Shown piece after piece: positions 35,819-44,514 of a stretch of 64,000 bases of DNA; the stretch's first letter is position 1; each line of letters begins with the position of its first letter. The notes beneath the pieces are model-generated. The model worked only from the letters and a program-made list of their open reading frames with translations. It had not been told where the DNA came from and searched no databases. The stretch is from JAAZHD01 sp012510895 (GTDB lineage: Bacteria > Bacillota > Clostridia > Caldicoprobacterales > DTU083). The DNA lies in the NCBI GenBank assembly GCA_050951465.1, contig JBMNJC010000005.1, forward strand, positions 76,094 to 140,093, in the 5' to 3' direction. Both the position numbers and the translations under genes were made by a program.

Positions 35819-37987
35819 ATGATCAGCTATAAGGAGTATTCCAGGTTTCTGGCAGGCTGGATCAGGGATGCTCAACAGCATTTGTATGTAATACCTGAGC
35901 GGCCTGAGCTTATGTGTTATGGTCCGGGCTACAATTCCTGGGGGGTTCAGACAAATCAGAAAGCTTTTTCTGCATTTGCGGTTGCAGCCGTAGATCCATC
36001 CATAAACTGGGACTTAGAAGGAATAGAGAAGCAAAAGGTACTGGACCAGGCACTTGCAATGCTTCGTTTCAGCCTGGAAAGCCACATTGAAGGCAGCAGC
36101 TGCTGTACCGACGGAGAAAAGTGGGGCCACACATGGATCAGCGCTCTGGGAATAGAAAGAATGATGCATGCTGTGGAAGCCGTATGGGATTACTTGACAG
36201 AGGAAGATCATAAGCTCCTGAGGAAGGTGCTGATTTCGGAAGTAGACTGGCTTCTGAATGAATACGAAATTGTTGCGGGTCTGATAGAAAACAATAAACC
36301 TGAAAGCAATATCTGGAACGGTGCCATATTATCCAGAACTGCTTTATATTATCCGGATGCACCTAATGCTGAAAGATATAAGGAAAAGGCAACGGAATTT
36401 TTCATAAACGGTATTTCCATCGAAGATGATGTTAATAATGAAAAGGTGTACGACGGCAAAAAGGTAAAAGACGCCTTTGTGGGTGCAAACTTTTTTAACA
36501 GCTTCGCATGCAATCATCACAGGTATATGAACGTCGGATATATGGTTATATGTTTAAGCAATATTGCTATGCTTCACTTTTCCTTAAAGGCACGAAGAGC
36601 AAAGGCACCTGAAGCACTTTATCATAATGTATATGATCTTTGGAAATTAATACGGAGCTGCACCTTTGAAGACGGCCGCCTCTGGCGCATCGGAGGAGAT
36701 ACCCGGGTCAGGTACTCCTACTGCCAGGATTACGCGCTGCCCATGTGGGCTCTCATGCAGGACAAGTATGATGAAGATTGTACGGGATTTGAAAAGGGCT
36801 GGCTGGAAATCCTGAAAACTGAAACGGTCTATAACGGCGACGGTTCGTTTCTTTCCTCCCGCATCGATTATTTGAAGGATTTGTCTCCCCTGTATTATAC
36901 AAGACTTGAATCAGACAGGGCCAATGTAATATCCATGATGGCTTATTGGCGGCGGATGTATGATCTTAGCGGTTCAAAAAAATGTGAAGAGATTACATCC
37001 TGGTATGATTCCTACCATGGTTCGGTAATGGAAAAAGGGAAGAACAGGCTTGCTTCCTTTACATGGATTTCCGCAGAACGGCCCCAGGCTATGTGCCTGA
37101 AAAGGGGTATAAGCAGCCTGGCTGAATGGCGGTATAATTTAACAGGCGCCATCCGCGGAATAGGGGTTATTCATGACTGCAGGGTGCTTTCTCATGAAGA
37201 AAAGCTGTTTGAAGGCGGTTTCATAACTTATGGCAAAGTCATGTCCGAATCCCAGGGTTTTGTATCTGAAGGGCAGAATATAGACCGTCAGGCTGTAAAA
37301 ATGATTGCCTTTGCAGCCCTGCCGGATGATGCCACCGTAATCAGCATACAGAAGGCAGTGGCGGCAAACCGTACCTTAATCGACTCATATAAGGGCATAT
37401 TGTGGAATATTCCCAATGATATATTTAACGGCACTGTAAGAAGGTATAAGTATGACGGCGGCTCTGCCATTCTGAAAGGTGCCGAAAAAACTGACGGAAA
37501 AAATCGAAAAGCAGGTAAATGGCTGAATGTTGATGATGCTATAGGAATTGCAGTGTCAGGAGACCTGGAACTGACCATGATCCGGCCTGAAAAAAGGCAG
37601 ATTGAAATAAAACGTCACCTTGGCAAGGACAGCACGGATTACGGCCGCGGTTCCCTATACTGTGACGAAATAGCCGCCCCTTACAGCAATGAAAGAAAAT
37701 GGTATGACCGGGGTGAAAAGGTATACGAAGTCTCTTTTGCCATGGTGGCCGGGGATGCTCAGAAAACAAAGCAGTGCGCAGAGTCTATGGGAGAAATTGA
37801 GAACCTGCCGGAAGAAGTTCTTTCCATATCCGTAACAGGACAAAATGGCAGAGAGTACTTTATGCTCTATAATACATCGGATGCCTGCTTAGAGGTAGAA
37901 ATACCGGATGCCGTGTGTATTTCAGATGACTTTGAAAAAAGAATAGGGGCAGGTCAGGCCCTGTTATTTGAACGAAGTACAAAGTAA
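35819..37987 (+). CDS. Unrecognised 722-residue protein, possibly a heparinase-like glycan enzyme
   Basis: I do not recognise the family with confidence. The first about 420 residues are helix-rich with conserved-looking aromatic motifs (MCYGPGYNSWGVQTNQKAFSAFAV, GEKWGHTWISALGIERMMHAVEAVWDYL, FVGANFFNSFACNHHRYMNVGYM, DGRLWRIGGDTRVRYSYCQDYALPMW); the rest (about 420-722) is beta-rich. This is the (alpha/alpha)-toroid plus beta-sandwich layout of heparinase II/III-like polysaccharide lyases. No signal peptide. AAAGGAG (35801) precedes the ATG. Likely part of the glycan-use function of the nearby sulfatase operon, by inference only. Confidence 0.6.
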   Translation: MISYKEYSRFLAGWIRDAQQHLYVIPERPELMCYGPGYNSWGVQTNQKAFSAFAVAAVDPSINWDLEGIEKQKVLDQALAMLRFSLESHIEGSSCCTDGEKWGHTWISALGIERMMHAVEAVWDYLTEEDHKLLRKVLISEVDWLLNEYEIVAGLIENNKPESNIWNGAILSRTALYYPDAPNAERYKEKATEFFINGISIEDDVNNEKVYDGKKVKDAFVGANFFNSFACNHHRYMNVGYMVICLSNIAMLHFSLKARRAKAPEALYHNVYDLWKLIRSCTFEDGRLWRIGGDTRVRYSYCQDYALPMWALMQDKYDEDCTGFEKGWLEILKTETVYNGDGSFLSSRIDYLKDLSPLYYTRLESDRANVISMMAYWRRMYDLSGSKKCEEITSWYDSYHGSVMEKGKNRLASFTWISAERPQAMCLKRGISSLAEWRYNLTGAIRGIGVIHDCRVLSHEEKLFEGGFITYGKVMSESQGFVSEGQNIDRQAVKMIAFAALPDDATVISIQKAVAANRTLIDSYKGILWNIPNDIFNGTVRRYKYDGGSAILKGAEKTDGKNRKAGKWLNVDDAIGIAVSGDLELTMIRPEKRQIEIKRHLGKDSTDYGRGSLYCDEIAAPYSNERKWYDRGEKVYEVSFAMVAGDAQKTKQCAESMGEIENLPEEVLSISVTGQNGREYFMLYNTSDACLEVEIPDAVCISDDFEKRIGAGQALLFERSTK

Positions 37988-38027
37988 AGCACCAATCCTT
38001 ATTTTGCGCTGACGGCAGGTGGTATGC

Positions 38028-40436
38028 GTGAGGGGTAAAGAGGGTAATTGGGAAATTTGGGTAAAAAGACCGGTTTTATGGCTTCTTGCATTTTATGCAG
38101 GGGGATTGATTCTCTTTTACCGGCTTCCTATAAGGCTCCTGTATATATGGATTGCTATGGCAGCAGTTTTTATTACGGGCTTTTTAATAAACAGACGTGT
38201 CTTATTTCCCGTTCTTCTCATACTCGTTTTTCTCTTCGGCGGCCTTAGAAGTACAATTTTTTATCAGAGGGGAAATCCCTTAAAGGCTTTTACAGGTCAG
38301 AGCATAATCCTGCAAGGAACAGTCAGGAGTCAGCCTCAAACAGAACCGGACCGTATTATTCTGGTGCTTGAGACCAATGAAATAACAGCGGGCGAAAATC
38401 ACTGCCCCATAAAGGCAAAAGTAAAGGTAAGCATATATCCGAATGAATACGGAGGAGACTTTTCAGAAAACCGGATTGAATTAAGAACCGGTGATTTTCT
38501 CCAGGTATCAGGAATGCTTAAGGAACCTTCAGGCCCGCGAAATCCAAAGGGTTTTGATTATAAAAGCTATCTGGCCAGGCGGAATATTTATTCCACCCTG
38601 ACTGTTAAAGAAAGCGATGTAAGGTTTTTGAGAGAAGGCAGCAGTCTGTCCCTTAACCGCATACTGGCCGGTTTGCGTGATAAATCTGCAGAAATTATAG
38701 AGACAGCAGTAAGAGGGCAGGAAGGGCAGTTTTTAAAGGCAATTCTTTTAGGACAGCGCTGGCTTATAGAACCGGATGTTATAGACGATTTTACGAAAAC
38801 AGGGCTGGCGCATATTCTGGCTATTTCCGGTCTGCATATCGGTTTCCTGGTTCTTCTTTTAAGCAGATTACAATCGCTGTTTAAGCTGAATCGAAAAACG
38901 GCTTTATTGTTCCAGATATTAATTTTAACTGCTTATGCTTTGATGACCGGTGCGTCTCCCTCTGTGACCAGAGCTGTTATCATGGCACTTATTCATCTTT
39001 TTGGCAAGGCAATGGAAAGAAGGTCAGACATAATAAACAGTGCAGGGGTTGCAGCTTTTCTTATCCTGCTCTTCCGCCCTATGGACATTATGGAAGTAAG
39101 CTTTCAATTATCCTTTCTGGCGGTTGTTTCCATCGGCTTGTTTGAGGAACCTGTTCGAAAAGGCATGGACTTTTTTCCCGGTAAACTTATACCCAAAAAA
39201 ATTGCTTCCATTATTGCAGCAACTCTGGCCGCCCAGGCGGGTGTTCTTCCCCTGGCTGCCTATTACTTTAACCTTATTTCTCCTGTCTCCGTACTGGCTA
39301 ATCTTTTGGTGGTCCCTGTACTGGGAATTGTCACAGCCGGAGGTTTTCTGCTGCTTCCCCTTGGAGCGGTTTTACCGTCCCTGGCTGCCGTTATGGCGGT
39401 TCCTCTCCGGTCGTTATGCCGGCTTATACTGCATGCGGCGGAATTTGCGTCAAACCTTCCCCTGGCATATTTTCGGGTGGTTTCGCCATCGGTTGTCACC
39501 ATAATTTTTATCTTTTTGATACTTTGGGTCATTTCCCGGGAAAGACCGGCATTTATCCGACATCCTTCCCTGGCATGCATGGTTTTGATTATTGTTTTCC
39601 TTTCAGGCCGATTGATCCTCGGCCTTGCTGCTCCCCGGGAGCTGAAAGTGGTTTTTCTTGACGTAGGGCAGGGAGACTGCTGTTTTATACAAACTCCGGA
39701 TAAGAAAAATATATTGATAGATGGGGGAGGGCAAGCCGGCACAAATATAGGCGAAAATGTGCTGCTCCCATTTCTATTGAAGAATGGTATTTCTTCCCTT
39801 GACCTTATAATCATGTCCCATAATCATGAGGACCATATCAGCGGGCTGATTCCTGTTATTAAACAGCTGAAAGCAAAGGCCTTTATGCAATATCCACCTG
39901 AAGCAGATAATCCGGTTTACATTGAGCTGAAAAATGCAGTGAAAGGTAAGGGAATACCGATAGTTACGGCAGAAGCAGGACAAACCTTCCGTATAGGGGA
40001 GAATACTGTGCTTCATGTGCTGTACCCTGAGCCCGATGCTGCACAGGCATTATATGATAATAACGAAAATAATCTTTCATTGGTTTTATTGCTTGAGTAT
40101 GGCAATGCATCGATTCTTTTTACCGGGGATATCGAAAAAGGTGTGGAATACTATTTAGCCGGCAGAATGGAAAAAGATGCATATGTTTTAAAAGTGCCTC
40201 ATCATGGCAGCAATACCTCAAGCACTGATGTTTTTCTAAAAGCGGTTTCTCCCAGGGCGGCAGTCATTCAATGCGGCATTAATTCATTCGGGCATCCTGC
40301 CGAGCAGGTACTGGAGAGGCTGGCAGATCACAGCATTACGGTTTACAGAAATGATCTGCAGGGTGCGGTTGTTATGTATTATCGGGAAGGGCAGACAAGA
40401 TGGAGGGTGGAAACCATGCTTGGGAATAATGAATAA
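38028..40436 (+). CDS. comEC: ComEC/Rec2 family competence membrane channel
   Basis: About 802 residues. N-terminal helices, an OB-like extracellular domain, the Competence domain of many helices (GLAHILAISGLHIGFLVLLLS, GASPSVTRAVIMALIHLFGK) and a C-terminal metallo-beta-lactamase domain (VFLDVGQGDCCFIQT, IIMSHNHEDHISGL, LKVPHHGSNTSS). It passes single-stranded DNA across the membrane during natural transformation; the C-terminal domain may be a nuclease. GTG 38019 and GTG 38028 are both possible; AGGTGG at 38017-38022 favours 38028. No other com genes are in the window. Confidence 0.93.
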   Translation: MRGKEGNWEIWVKRPVLWLLAFYAGGLILFYRLPIRLLYIWIAMAAVFITGFLINRRVLFPVLLILVFLFGGLRSTIFYQRGNPLKAFTGQSIILQGTVRSQPQTEPDRIILVLETNEITAGENHCPIKAKVKVSIYPNEYGGDFSENRIELRTGDFLQVSGMLKEPSGPRNPKGFDYKSYLARRNIYSTLTVKESDVRFLREGSSLSLNRILAGLRDKSAEIIETAVRGQEGQFLKAILLGQRWLIEPDVIDDFTKTGLAHILAISGLHIGFLVLLLSRLQSLFKLNRKTALLFQILILTAYALMTGASPSVTRAVIMALIHLFGKAMERRSDIINSAGVAAFLILLFRPMDIMEVSFQLSFLAVVSIGLFEEPVRKGMDFFPGKLIPKKIASIIAATLAAQAGVLPLAAYYFNLISPVSVLANLLVVPVLGIVTAGGFLLLPLGAVLPSLAAVMAVPLRSLCRLILHAAEFASNLPLAYFRVVSPSVVTIIFIFLILWVISRERPAFIRHPSLACMVLIIVFLSGRLILGLAAPRELKVVFLDVGQGDCCFIQTPDKKNILIDGGGQAGTNIGENVLLPFLLKNGISSLDLIIMSHNHEDHISGLIPVIKQLKAKAFMQYPPEADNPVYIELKNAVKGKGIPIVTAEAGQTFRIGENTVLHVLYPEPDAAQALYDNNENNLSLVLLLEYGNASILFTGDIEKGVEYYLAGRMEKDAYVLKVPHHGSNTSSTDVFLKAVSPRAAVIQCGINSFGHPAEQVLERLADHSITVYRNDLQGAVVMYYREGQTRWRVETMLGNNE

Positions 40437-40465
40437 GCATCACAAAACAGCATGCAGAAAATCAG

Positions 40466-40505
40466 GAAAAAAGCTGCTGAAACCGAACCAGCCGGTTAGC
40501 AGCAG
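40466..40505 (-). terminator. Rho-independent terminator of the spore protein gene
   Basis: On the - strand GCTGCTAACCG pairs with CGGTTTCAGCAGC (with a small bulge) and is followed by six T. It lies about 60 bases beyond the stop of the spore protein gene and also after comEC on the other strand, where the tail is weaker. Confidence 0.75.
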
Positions 40506-40565
40506 CCTTTCCTTTACTTACAGGGCTTTTTTGGCCCTTTTAGTAAATGGCGCATCGATATTGCG

Positions 40566-40748
40566 TTATTTGTTTCCGTTAACCGATCTTTCAGCCATTT
40601 CTATGGCCTTGCGGACTATATTACCGCAGTCTCTGGATGATACGCTTCCCCAGCCTTCATTTTTTACAATGTCATAAACCCCAAGCTCTTTTGCTATTTC
40701 CTCCTTAAGGTTTTCTGACATCATGCTTCGATTACGGTTTCGCGCCAT
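40566..40748 (-). CDS. Alpha/beta-type small acid-soluble spore protein
   Basis: 60 residues from ATG 40748, which has AAAGGAGG just upstream; a longer frame to 40790 lacks a site. LKEEIAKELGVYDIV carries the Glu-Ile site cut by the germination protease GPR, and GWGSVSSRDCGNIVRKAIEMAE matches the second conserved helix of alpha/beta-type SASPs. These proteins coat and protect spore DNA. It is somewhat diverged (WGSVSSRDCGNIVRK rather than the usual GSVGGEITKR). It shows that the host makes endospores. Expected to be under sigma-G, though I could not pick the promoter with confidence. Confidence 0.9.
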   Translation of the reverse strand: MARNRNRSMMSENLKEEIAKELGVYDIVKNEGWGSVSSRDCGNIVRKAIEMAERSVNGNK

Positions 40749-40880
40749 ATCGATACCTCCTTTTAGCAGGCCGAACTTTTTCGCCTGCAAAACTAGTTTA
40801 CCCGATATTTTTTCAACTATGTTTATAAAATTTTGGTTATACTGTCATTGATAACCTGGATTTTTTGAAAAAAATTAAAA

Positions 40881-40922
40881 TGCAAAAAGCACCCGGCAGA
40901 AACTTAAGAGGCGCTTTTTGCA
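40881..40922 (-). terminator. Rho-independent terminator of the SDR gene
   Basis: TGCAAAAAGC (40881-40890) pairs perfectly with GCTTTTTGCA (40913-40922). On the - strand the tail continues TTTTAATTTTTTT. It starts 21 bases after the SDR stop. Confidence 0.85.
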
Positions 40923-40942
40923 TCATACATAGATTGTTCTTG

Positions 40943-41716
40943 TTATACGCAAGTGTATCCGCCGTCAACCGGAAGGGCTATGCCTGTGACGTAAGAAGCG
41001 GCATCTGATGCAAGAAATACCGCTGCTGCATCCAGTTCGCCTTCCCTGCCGTAGCGTCCGAGCGGCACGGTGGCTTTCATGTATTGTGAGAATTCTTCCG
41101 TTTTAAGCGTATCTGCAGTCAGCTCGGTTTCAAAATAACCGGGACAGATGGAATTAACGGTAATGCCGTAAGGCGCCCATTCTGCTGCAAGTGCTCTGGT
41201 TAAGTTTATTGCGCCGCCTTTGGCTGCATGATAGCCGGCGCTTGGAAGTGCCATATTTCCAACAAGGCCGTACATGGAAGTAATGTTAATGATGCGGCCG
41301 TATTTATTTTTCATCATTATTTTGGCAAAGGCACGGGAAACTTTGAAAACACTGCTTAAGTCCAGATTAATTACAGATGCCCAGTCCTCATCGGTTGTAT
41401 CAATAGCAGGCCCTACATGACCGTTGCCCGCATTATTTACCAAAATATCAATTTTATCAAATTCTTTTTCTGTAATTTCTGCTGCCCTGTTAACAGCTTC
41501 TGTGTCCGTTACATCACACTGAATGGGCAGACACTTTACTCCCAGTTTTCTGATTTCTTCCGCAACAGCTTCAAGTTTTTCCTTGCGTCGTGCCATTATA
41601 ACCAAATCTGCACCCTGACGGGCAAATGCTTTCGCCATTTGAACGCCCAAACCGGATGAAGCTCCTGTTACAACTGCTACTCTTCCTGTTAAATCAAATA
41701 AATTCTTTTTATCCAT
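40943..41716 (-). CDS. SDR family NAD(P)-dependent oxidoreductase
   Basis: 257 residues from ATG 41716 (GGAGGAAA upstream; an in-frame ATG at 41746 is unsupported). Classical short-chain dehydrogenase: cofactor motif VVTGASSGLG, NNAGNGH, catalytic Ser and YxxxK (SMYGLVGNMALPSAGYHAAKGG) and PGYFETEL. It resembles gluconate 5-dehydrogenase and 3-oxoacyl-ACP reductase relatives; the substrate is not set by sequence. Transcribed alone from a near-consensus promoter, ending at a strong terminator. Confidence 0.92.
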   Translation of the reverse strand: MDKKNLFDLTGRVAVVTGASSGLGVQMAKAFARQGADLVIMARRKEKLEAVAEEIRKLGVKCLPIQCDVTDTEAVNRAAEITEKEFDKIDILVNNAGNGHVGPAIDTTDEDWASVINLDLSSVFKVSRAFAKIMMKNKYGRIINITSMYGLVGNMALPSAGYHAAKGGAINLTRALAAEWAPYGITVNSICPGYFETELTADTLKTEEFSQYMKATVPLGRYGREGELDAAAVFLASDAASYVTGIALPVDGGYTCV

Positions 41717-41757
41717 AATTATTTCCTCCAGATTTCCATTAATCATGTCCTGGCTAT

Positions 41758-41786
41758 ATATTAATACATTGTCAATATTTTGTCAA
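41758..41786 (-). promoter_or_regulatory. Sigma-A promoter of the SDR gene, with tandem direct repeat
   Basis: On the - strand TTGACA (41786-41781) and TAATAT (41763-41758) are separated by 17 bases. The -35 lies in a direct repeat of TTGTCAATAT on the + strand (41769-41778 and 41780-41789), spaced one helical turn, which may be a regulator site. Confidence 0.7.
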
Positions 41787-41849
41787 TATCTATTTTATAA
41801 AATTATTATTTTCATCAATCATCGACATAATTCGATTATAATAAATTGA

Positions 41850-41878
41850 TTGACATAATGCGGATATTATTTTATACT
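41850..41878 (+). promoter_or_regulatory. Consensus sigma-A promoter upstream of nfnAB
   Basis: TTGACA (41850-41855), 17 bases, TATACT (41873-41878). It would give an untranslated leader of about 275 bases before the nfnA start, containing an imperfect hairpin and a Rex-like box. Confidence 0.75.
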
Positions 41879-41990
41879 GTCAGATCGGCCTCAGAGGCGG
41901 AATTGGAAAACAACGGATAAAACGGTTTAAAAGCCGGTAATACAGCGTTTTTATTAATTCGCACTGTTATAGGACAGGTGTTATGATACA

Positions 41991-42065
41991 GAAAAAGCGG
42001 TTTGCGGCATTAATATTGATACACATTGCAACAGAATATTAATGTTGAAACAGGCTTGCTTTTTC
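41991..42065 (+). repeat. Long imperfect inverted repeat in the nfnAB leader
   Basis: GAAAAAGC (41991-41998) pairs with GCTTTTTC (42058-42065), and CATTAATATT (42008-42017) pairs with AATATTAATG (42035-42044), leaving a 17-base loop. If transcribed it could fold as a two-part hairpin followed by a short U tract, like an attenuator. It matches no riboswitch known to me. Confidence 0.55.
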
Positions 42066-42074
42066 CAGGATAAA

Positions 42075-42092
42075 TTGTCAAAATATTAACAT
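42075..42092 (+). promoter_or_regulatory. Rex-like redox operator upstream of nfnAB
   Basis: TTGTCAA-AATA-TTAACAT differs by one base in each half from the clostridial Rex consensus TTGTTAA-N4-TTAACAA. It lies about 70 bases before nfnA. Rex senses NADH/NAD and often controls electron-bifurcating and fermentative genes, which fits the downstream transhydrogenase. Confidence 0.6.
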
Positions 42093-42161
42093 GAAATAGA
42101 CAAGGATATAAGATATACTTTATATAATATAAAGGCAGATTATGAAATCGGAGGAGATAAT

Positions 42162-43001
42162 ATGTTTGAAATCCTTAAAAAAGAGGAACTTAATCCTACA
42201 GTTACCCGGATGATTGTTTCTGCACCACTGATCGCTAAAAAAGCGGAGCCTGGTCAGTTCATTATACTTCGAGTTGATGAAAATGGTGAGCGGATGCCGC
42301 TTACCATAGCAGATTATGACAGGGAAAAGGGCACCGTAACTATTATTTTTCAGGTAGTCGGGGCTACCACAACAGCTCTTAATCATTTAAATGAAGGAGA
42401 CTCCATTCATGACTTCGTCGGTCCTCTGGGTAAGGCAACCGATACAGAAGGGTTGAAAAAGGTTGCCGTGGTAGGCGGCGGTGTCGGCAGCGCCATAGCA
42501 TATCCGATAGCCAAGAAGCTTTATGAACAAGGCTGTGAAGTCCATTCAGTTGTCGGATTCAGAAATAGGGATCTGGTCATTCTTGAAGATGAATTCAGGC
42601 AGGTCAGCCATAAACTGATGCTGATGACGGATGACGGCAGCTGGGGTGAAAAGGGCTTGGTCACCGACGCTCTCGGGAAGCTTTTGGACAGCGGCGAAAA
42701 ATATGACAGGGTATTCGCCATCGGCCCCCTGGTAATGATGAAATACGTCAGCTTGCTGACAAAGGAATATGGGGTTAAGACCACTGTAAGCATGAATCCT
42801 GTCATGATTGACGGAACCGGTATGTGCGGCGGATGCCGTCTGACCGCAGGCGGAAAAACAAAGTTCGCCTGCGTAGACGGGCCTGATTTTGACGGCCATG
42901 AAGTAGACTTTGATGAAGCTATAGCTCGTTCAAATATGTATAAATCCTTTGAAAGACAAGCTTATGAAGAAACATGCAAACTGTTTGAGGAGGCAGATTA
43001 A
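42162..43001 (+). CDS. nfnA: NfnA-type ferredoxin:NADP reductase subunit (sulfide/dihydroorotate dehydrogenase-like FAD/NAD protein)
   Basis: 279 residues. N-terminal FAD domain (PGQFIILRVDENGERMPLTIADYD), Rossmann NAD domain (VAVVGGGVGSAIAYPIAKKL) and a C-terminal [2Fe-2S] loop GTGMCGGCRLTAGGKTKFACVDGPDF. With NfnB it forms the NADH-dependent reduced ferredoxin:NADP transhydrogenase, an electron-bifurcating enzyme of anaerobes. GGAGGAG precedes the ATG. The stop and the nfnB start are separated by one base. Confidence 0.92.
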   Translation: MFEILKKEELNPTVTRMIVSAPLIAKKAEPGQFIILRVDENGERMPLTIADYDREKGTVTIIFQVVGATTTALNHLNEGDSIHDFVGPLGKATDTEGLKKVAVVGGGVGSAIAYPIAKKLYEQGCEVHSVVGFRNRDLVILEDEFRQVSHKLMLMTDDGSWGEKGLVTDALGKLLDSGEKYDRVFAIGPLVMMKYVSLLTKEYGVKTTVSMNPVMIDGTGMCGGCRLTAGGKTKFACVDGPDFDGHEVDFDEAIARSNMYKSFERQAYEETCKLFEEAD

Positions 43002-43002
43002 T

Positions 43003-44406
43003 ATGGCAAAGAGAAACATGTCACCAAAGAAGAATGAAATGCCGGCACAGGATCCGGAAATAAGAATCAAAAACTTTGATGAGGTAGCCCTTGGATATAC
43101 AGCAGAGCAGGCTGTAGATGAAGCAAAACGCTGCCTGGACTGCAAGCATAAACCATGTGTGGCAGGCTGCCCTGTGGCAATAAACATTCCGGCATTTATT
43201 CAGGAGACTGCAAAAGGCAATTTTGAAAAGGCATATGAAATCATAAGCGAGTCCAGCTCTTTGCCTGCAGTATGCGGCAGAGTCTGCCCCCAGGAAACTC
43301 AGTGTGAAGCGAAATGTGTTCGCGGTATTAAGGGGGAACCCGTAGGAATAGGCAGACTGGAACGCTTTGTGGCCGATTATCATATAAAGAACAATAAAGA
43401 TAAGATTGAAAAACCAAAGCCCAATAATCATAAGGTTGCAGTTATAGGATCAGGACCTGCCGGCCTTACCTGTGCAGGTGATCTTGCGAAAAAAGGATAT
43501 TCCGTAACCATTTTTGAAGCATTGCATATGCCTGGCGGTGTGCTGGTTTACGGTATTCCTGAGTTTCGTCTTCCCATGGAAATAGTACAGACGGAGATTA
43601 ACGCCCTTAAGGAACTCGGGGTGGAAATTGCCACCAATATGGTTATCGGCAAAGTCTTGTCCATTGACGAACTCCTTAATGAACATGGCTTTGAAGCGGT
43701 TTTCATCGGTACCGGTGCAGGGCTTCCGAAATTCATGAGAATACCAGGTGAGAACCTTAATGGTGTATACTCTGCCAATGAGTTTCTGACCCGTGTAAAT
43801 TTGATGAAAGCTTACGAGCCCGGCAGCAGCACGCCTGTTCATGTTGGCAAGAATGTGGTTGTAGTAGGCGGCGGAAACGTGGCCATGGATGCTGCAAGGT
43901 GCGCAAGGCGTCTGGGAGCCGAGGTCACTATTGTGTACAGGCGTACAGAAAAAGAATTGCCGGCCAGGGTTGAAGAGGTTGAGCACGCCAAGGAAGAGGG
44001 AATTGAATTTAAATTCCTGACCAATCCGGTTGCCATTATAGGTGACGGGAATGGCTGGACTAAAAAGATCAGATGTCAGAGAATGGAGCTGAGCGAACCG
44101 GATGAATCCGGGAGAGCAAGGCCTGTACCCATACCTGACAGCGAATATGATATTGAAACCGACTGCGTAATTATGGCTATCGGCACATCTCCCAATCCTC
44201 TGATTAAATCAACGACAGAAGGACTGGAGACAGAAAACTGGGGCGGAATAATTGTAGACAAGGCTACCGGCCGGACCAGCCGTGAAGGCGTTTTTGCAGG
44301 CGGTGATGCCGTTACCGGAGCCGCAACAGTTATTGAGGCAATGGGTGCAGGGAAGGTTGCTGCAGCCGCAATTGACAAGTATATTATGGAAAAAGAGAAA
44401 AAATAA
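43003..44406 (+). CDS. nfnB: NfnB-type subunit (glutamate synthase small-subunit-like, FAD and 4Fe-4S)
   Basis: 467 residues from ATG 43003 (GAGGAGG at 42986-42992); a frame open to 42949 overlaps nfnA and is not supported. Cysteine groups CLDCKHKPCVAGCP and CGRVCPQETQCEAKC bind two 4Fe-4S clusters. Two Rossmann motifs follow: VAVIGSGPAGLTCAGDLAKK for FAD and VVVVGGGNVAMDAARCARR for NADP, plus GVFAGGDAVTGAATVIEAMGAGK. Often annotated gltA; the immediate nfnA partner makes NfnB the better call. No large glutamate synthase subunit is present. Confidence 0.9.
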   Translation: MAKRNMSPKKNEMPAQDPEIRIKNFDEVALGYTAEQAVDEAKRCLDCKHKPCVAGCPVAINIPAFIQETAKGNFEKAYEIISESSSLPAVCGRVCPQETQCEAKCVRGIKGEPVGIGRLERFVADYHIKNNKDKIEKPKPNNHKVAVIGSGPAGLTCAGDLAKKGYSVTIFEALHMPGGVLVYGIPEFRLPMEIVQTEINALKELGVEIATNMVIGKVLSIDELLNEHGFEAVFIGTGAGLPKFMRIPGENLNGVYSANEFLTRVNLMKAYEPGSSTPVHVGKNVVVVGGGNVAMDAARCARRLGAEVTIVYRRTEKELPARVEEVEHAKEEGIEFKFLTNPVAIIGDGNGWTKKIRCQRMELSEPDESGRARPVPIPDSEYDIETDCVIMAIGTSPNPLIKSTTEGLETENWGGIIVDKATGRTSREGVFAGGDAVTGAATVIEAMGAGKVAAAAIDKYIMEKEKK

Positions 44407-44444
44407 CAAAACGTCTTAAGTATAGATGAGAATGTCGGATTATG

Positions 44445-44470
44445 TTAGAATATAAAATTAGAATATAAAA
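44445..44470 (+). repeat. Perfect 13-bp tandem duplication before pgi
   Basis: TTAGAATATAAAA occurs twice head to tail (44445-44457 and 44458-44470), about 45 bases before the pgi start and 13 bases before a TATACT (44483-44488). It could be a slippage product or a doubled regulator site. Confidence 0.8.
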
Positions 44471-44514
44471 AGTGAAAAAATATATACTAAAATACATTTT
44501 GAGGAAGTGTCTCA

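Noticed and set aside
43003..44406. Annotation as glutamate synthase small subunit GltD
   Set aside because: No large GltB subunit is adjacent; the immediate FAD/[2Fe-2S] partner is the NfnA type.
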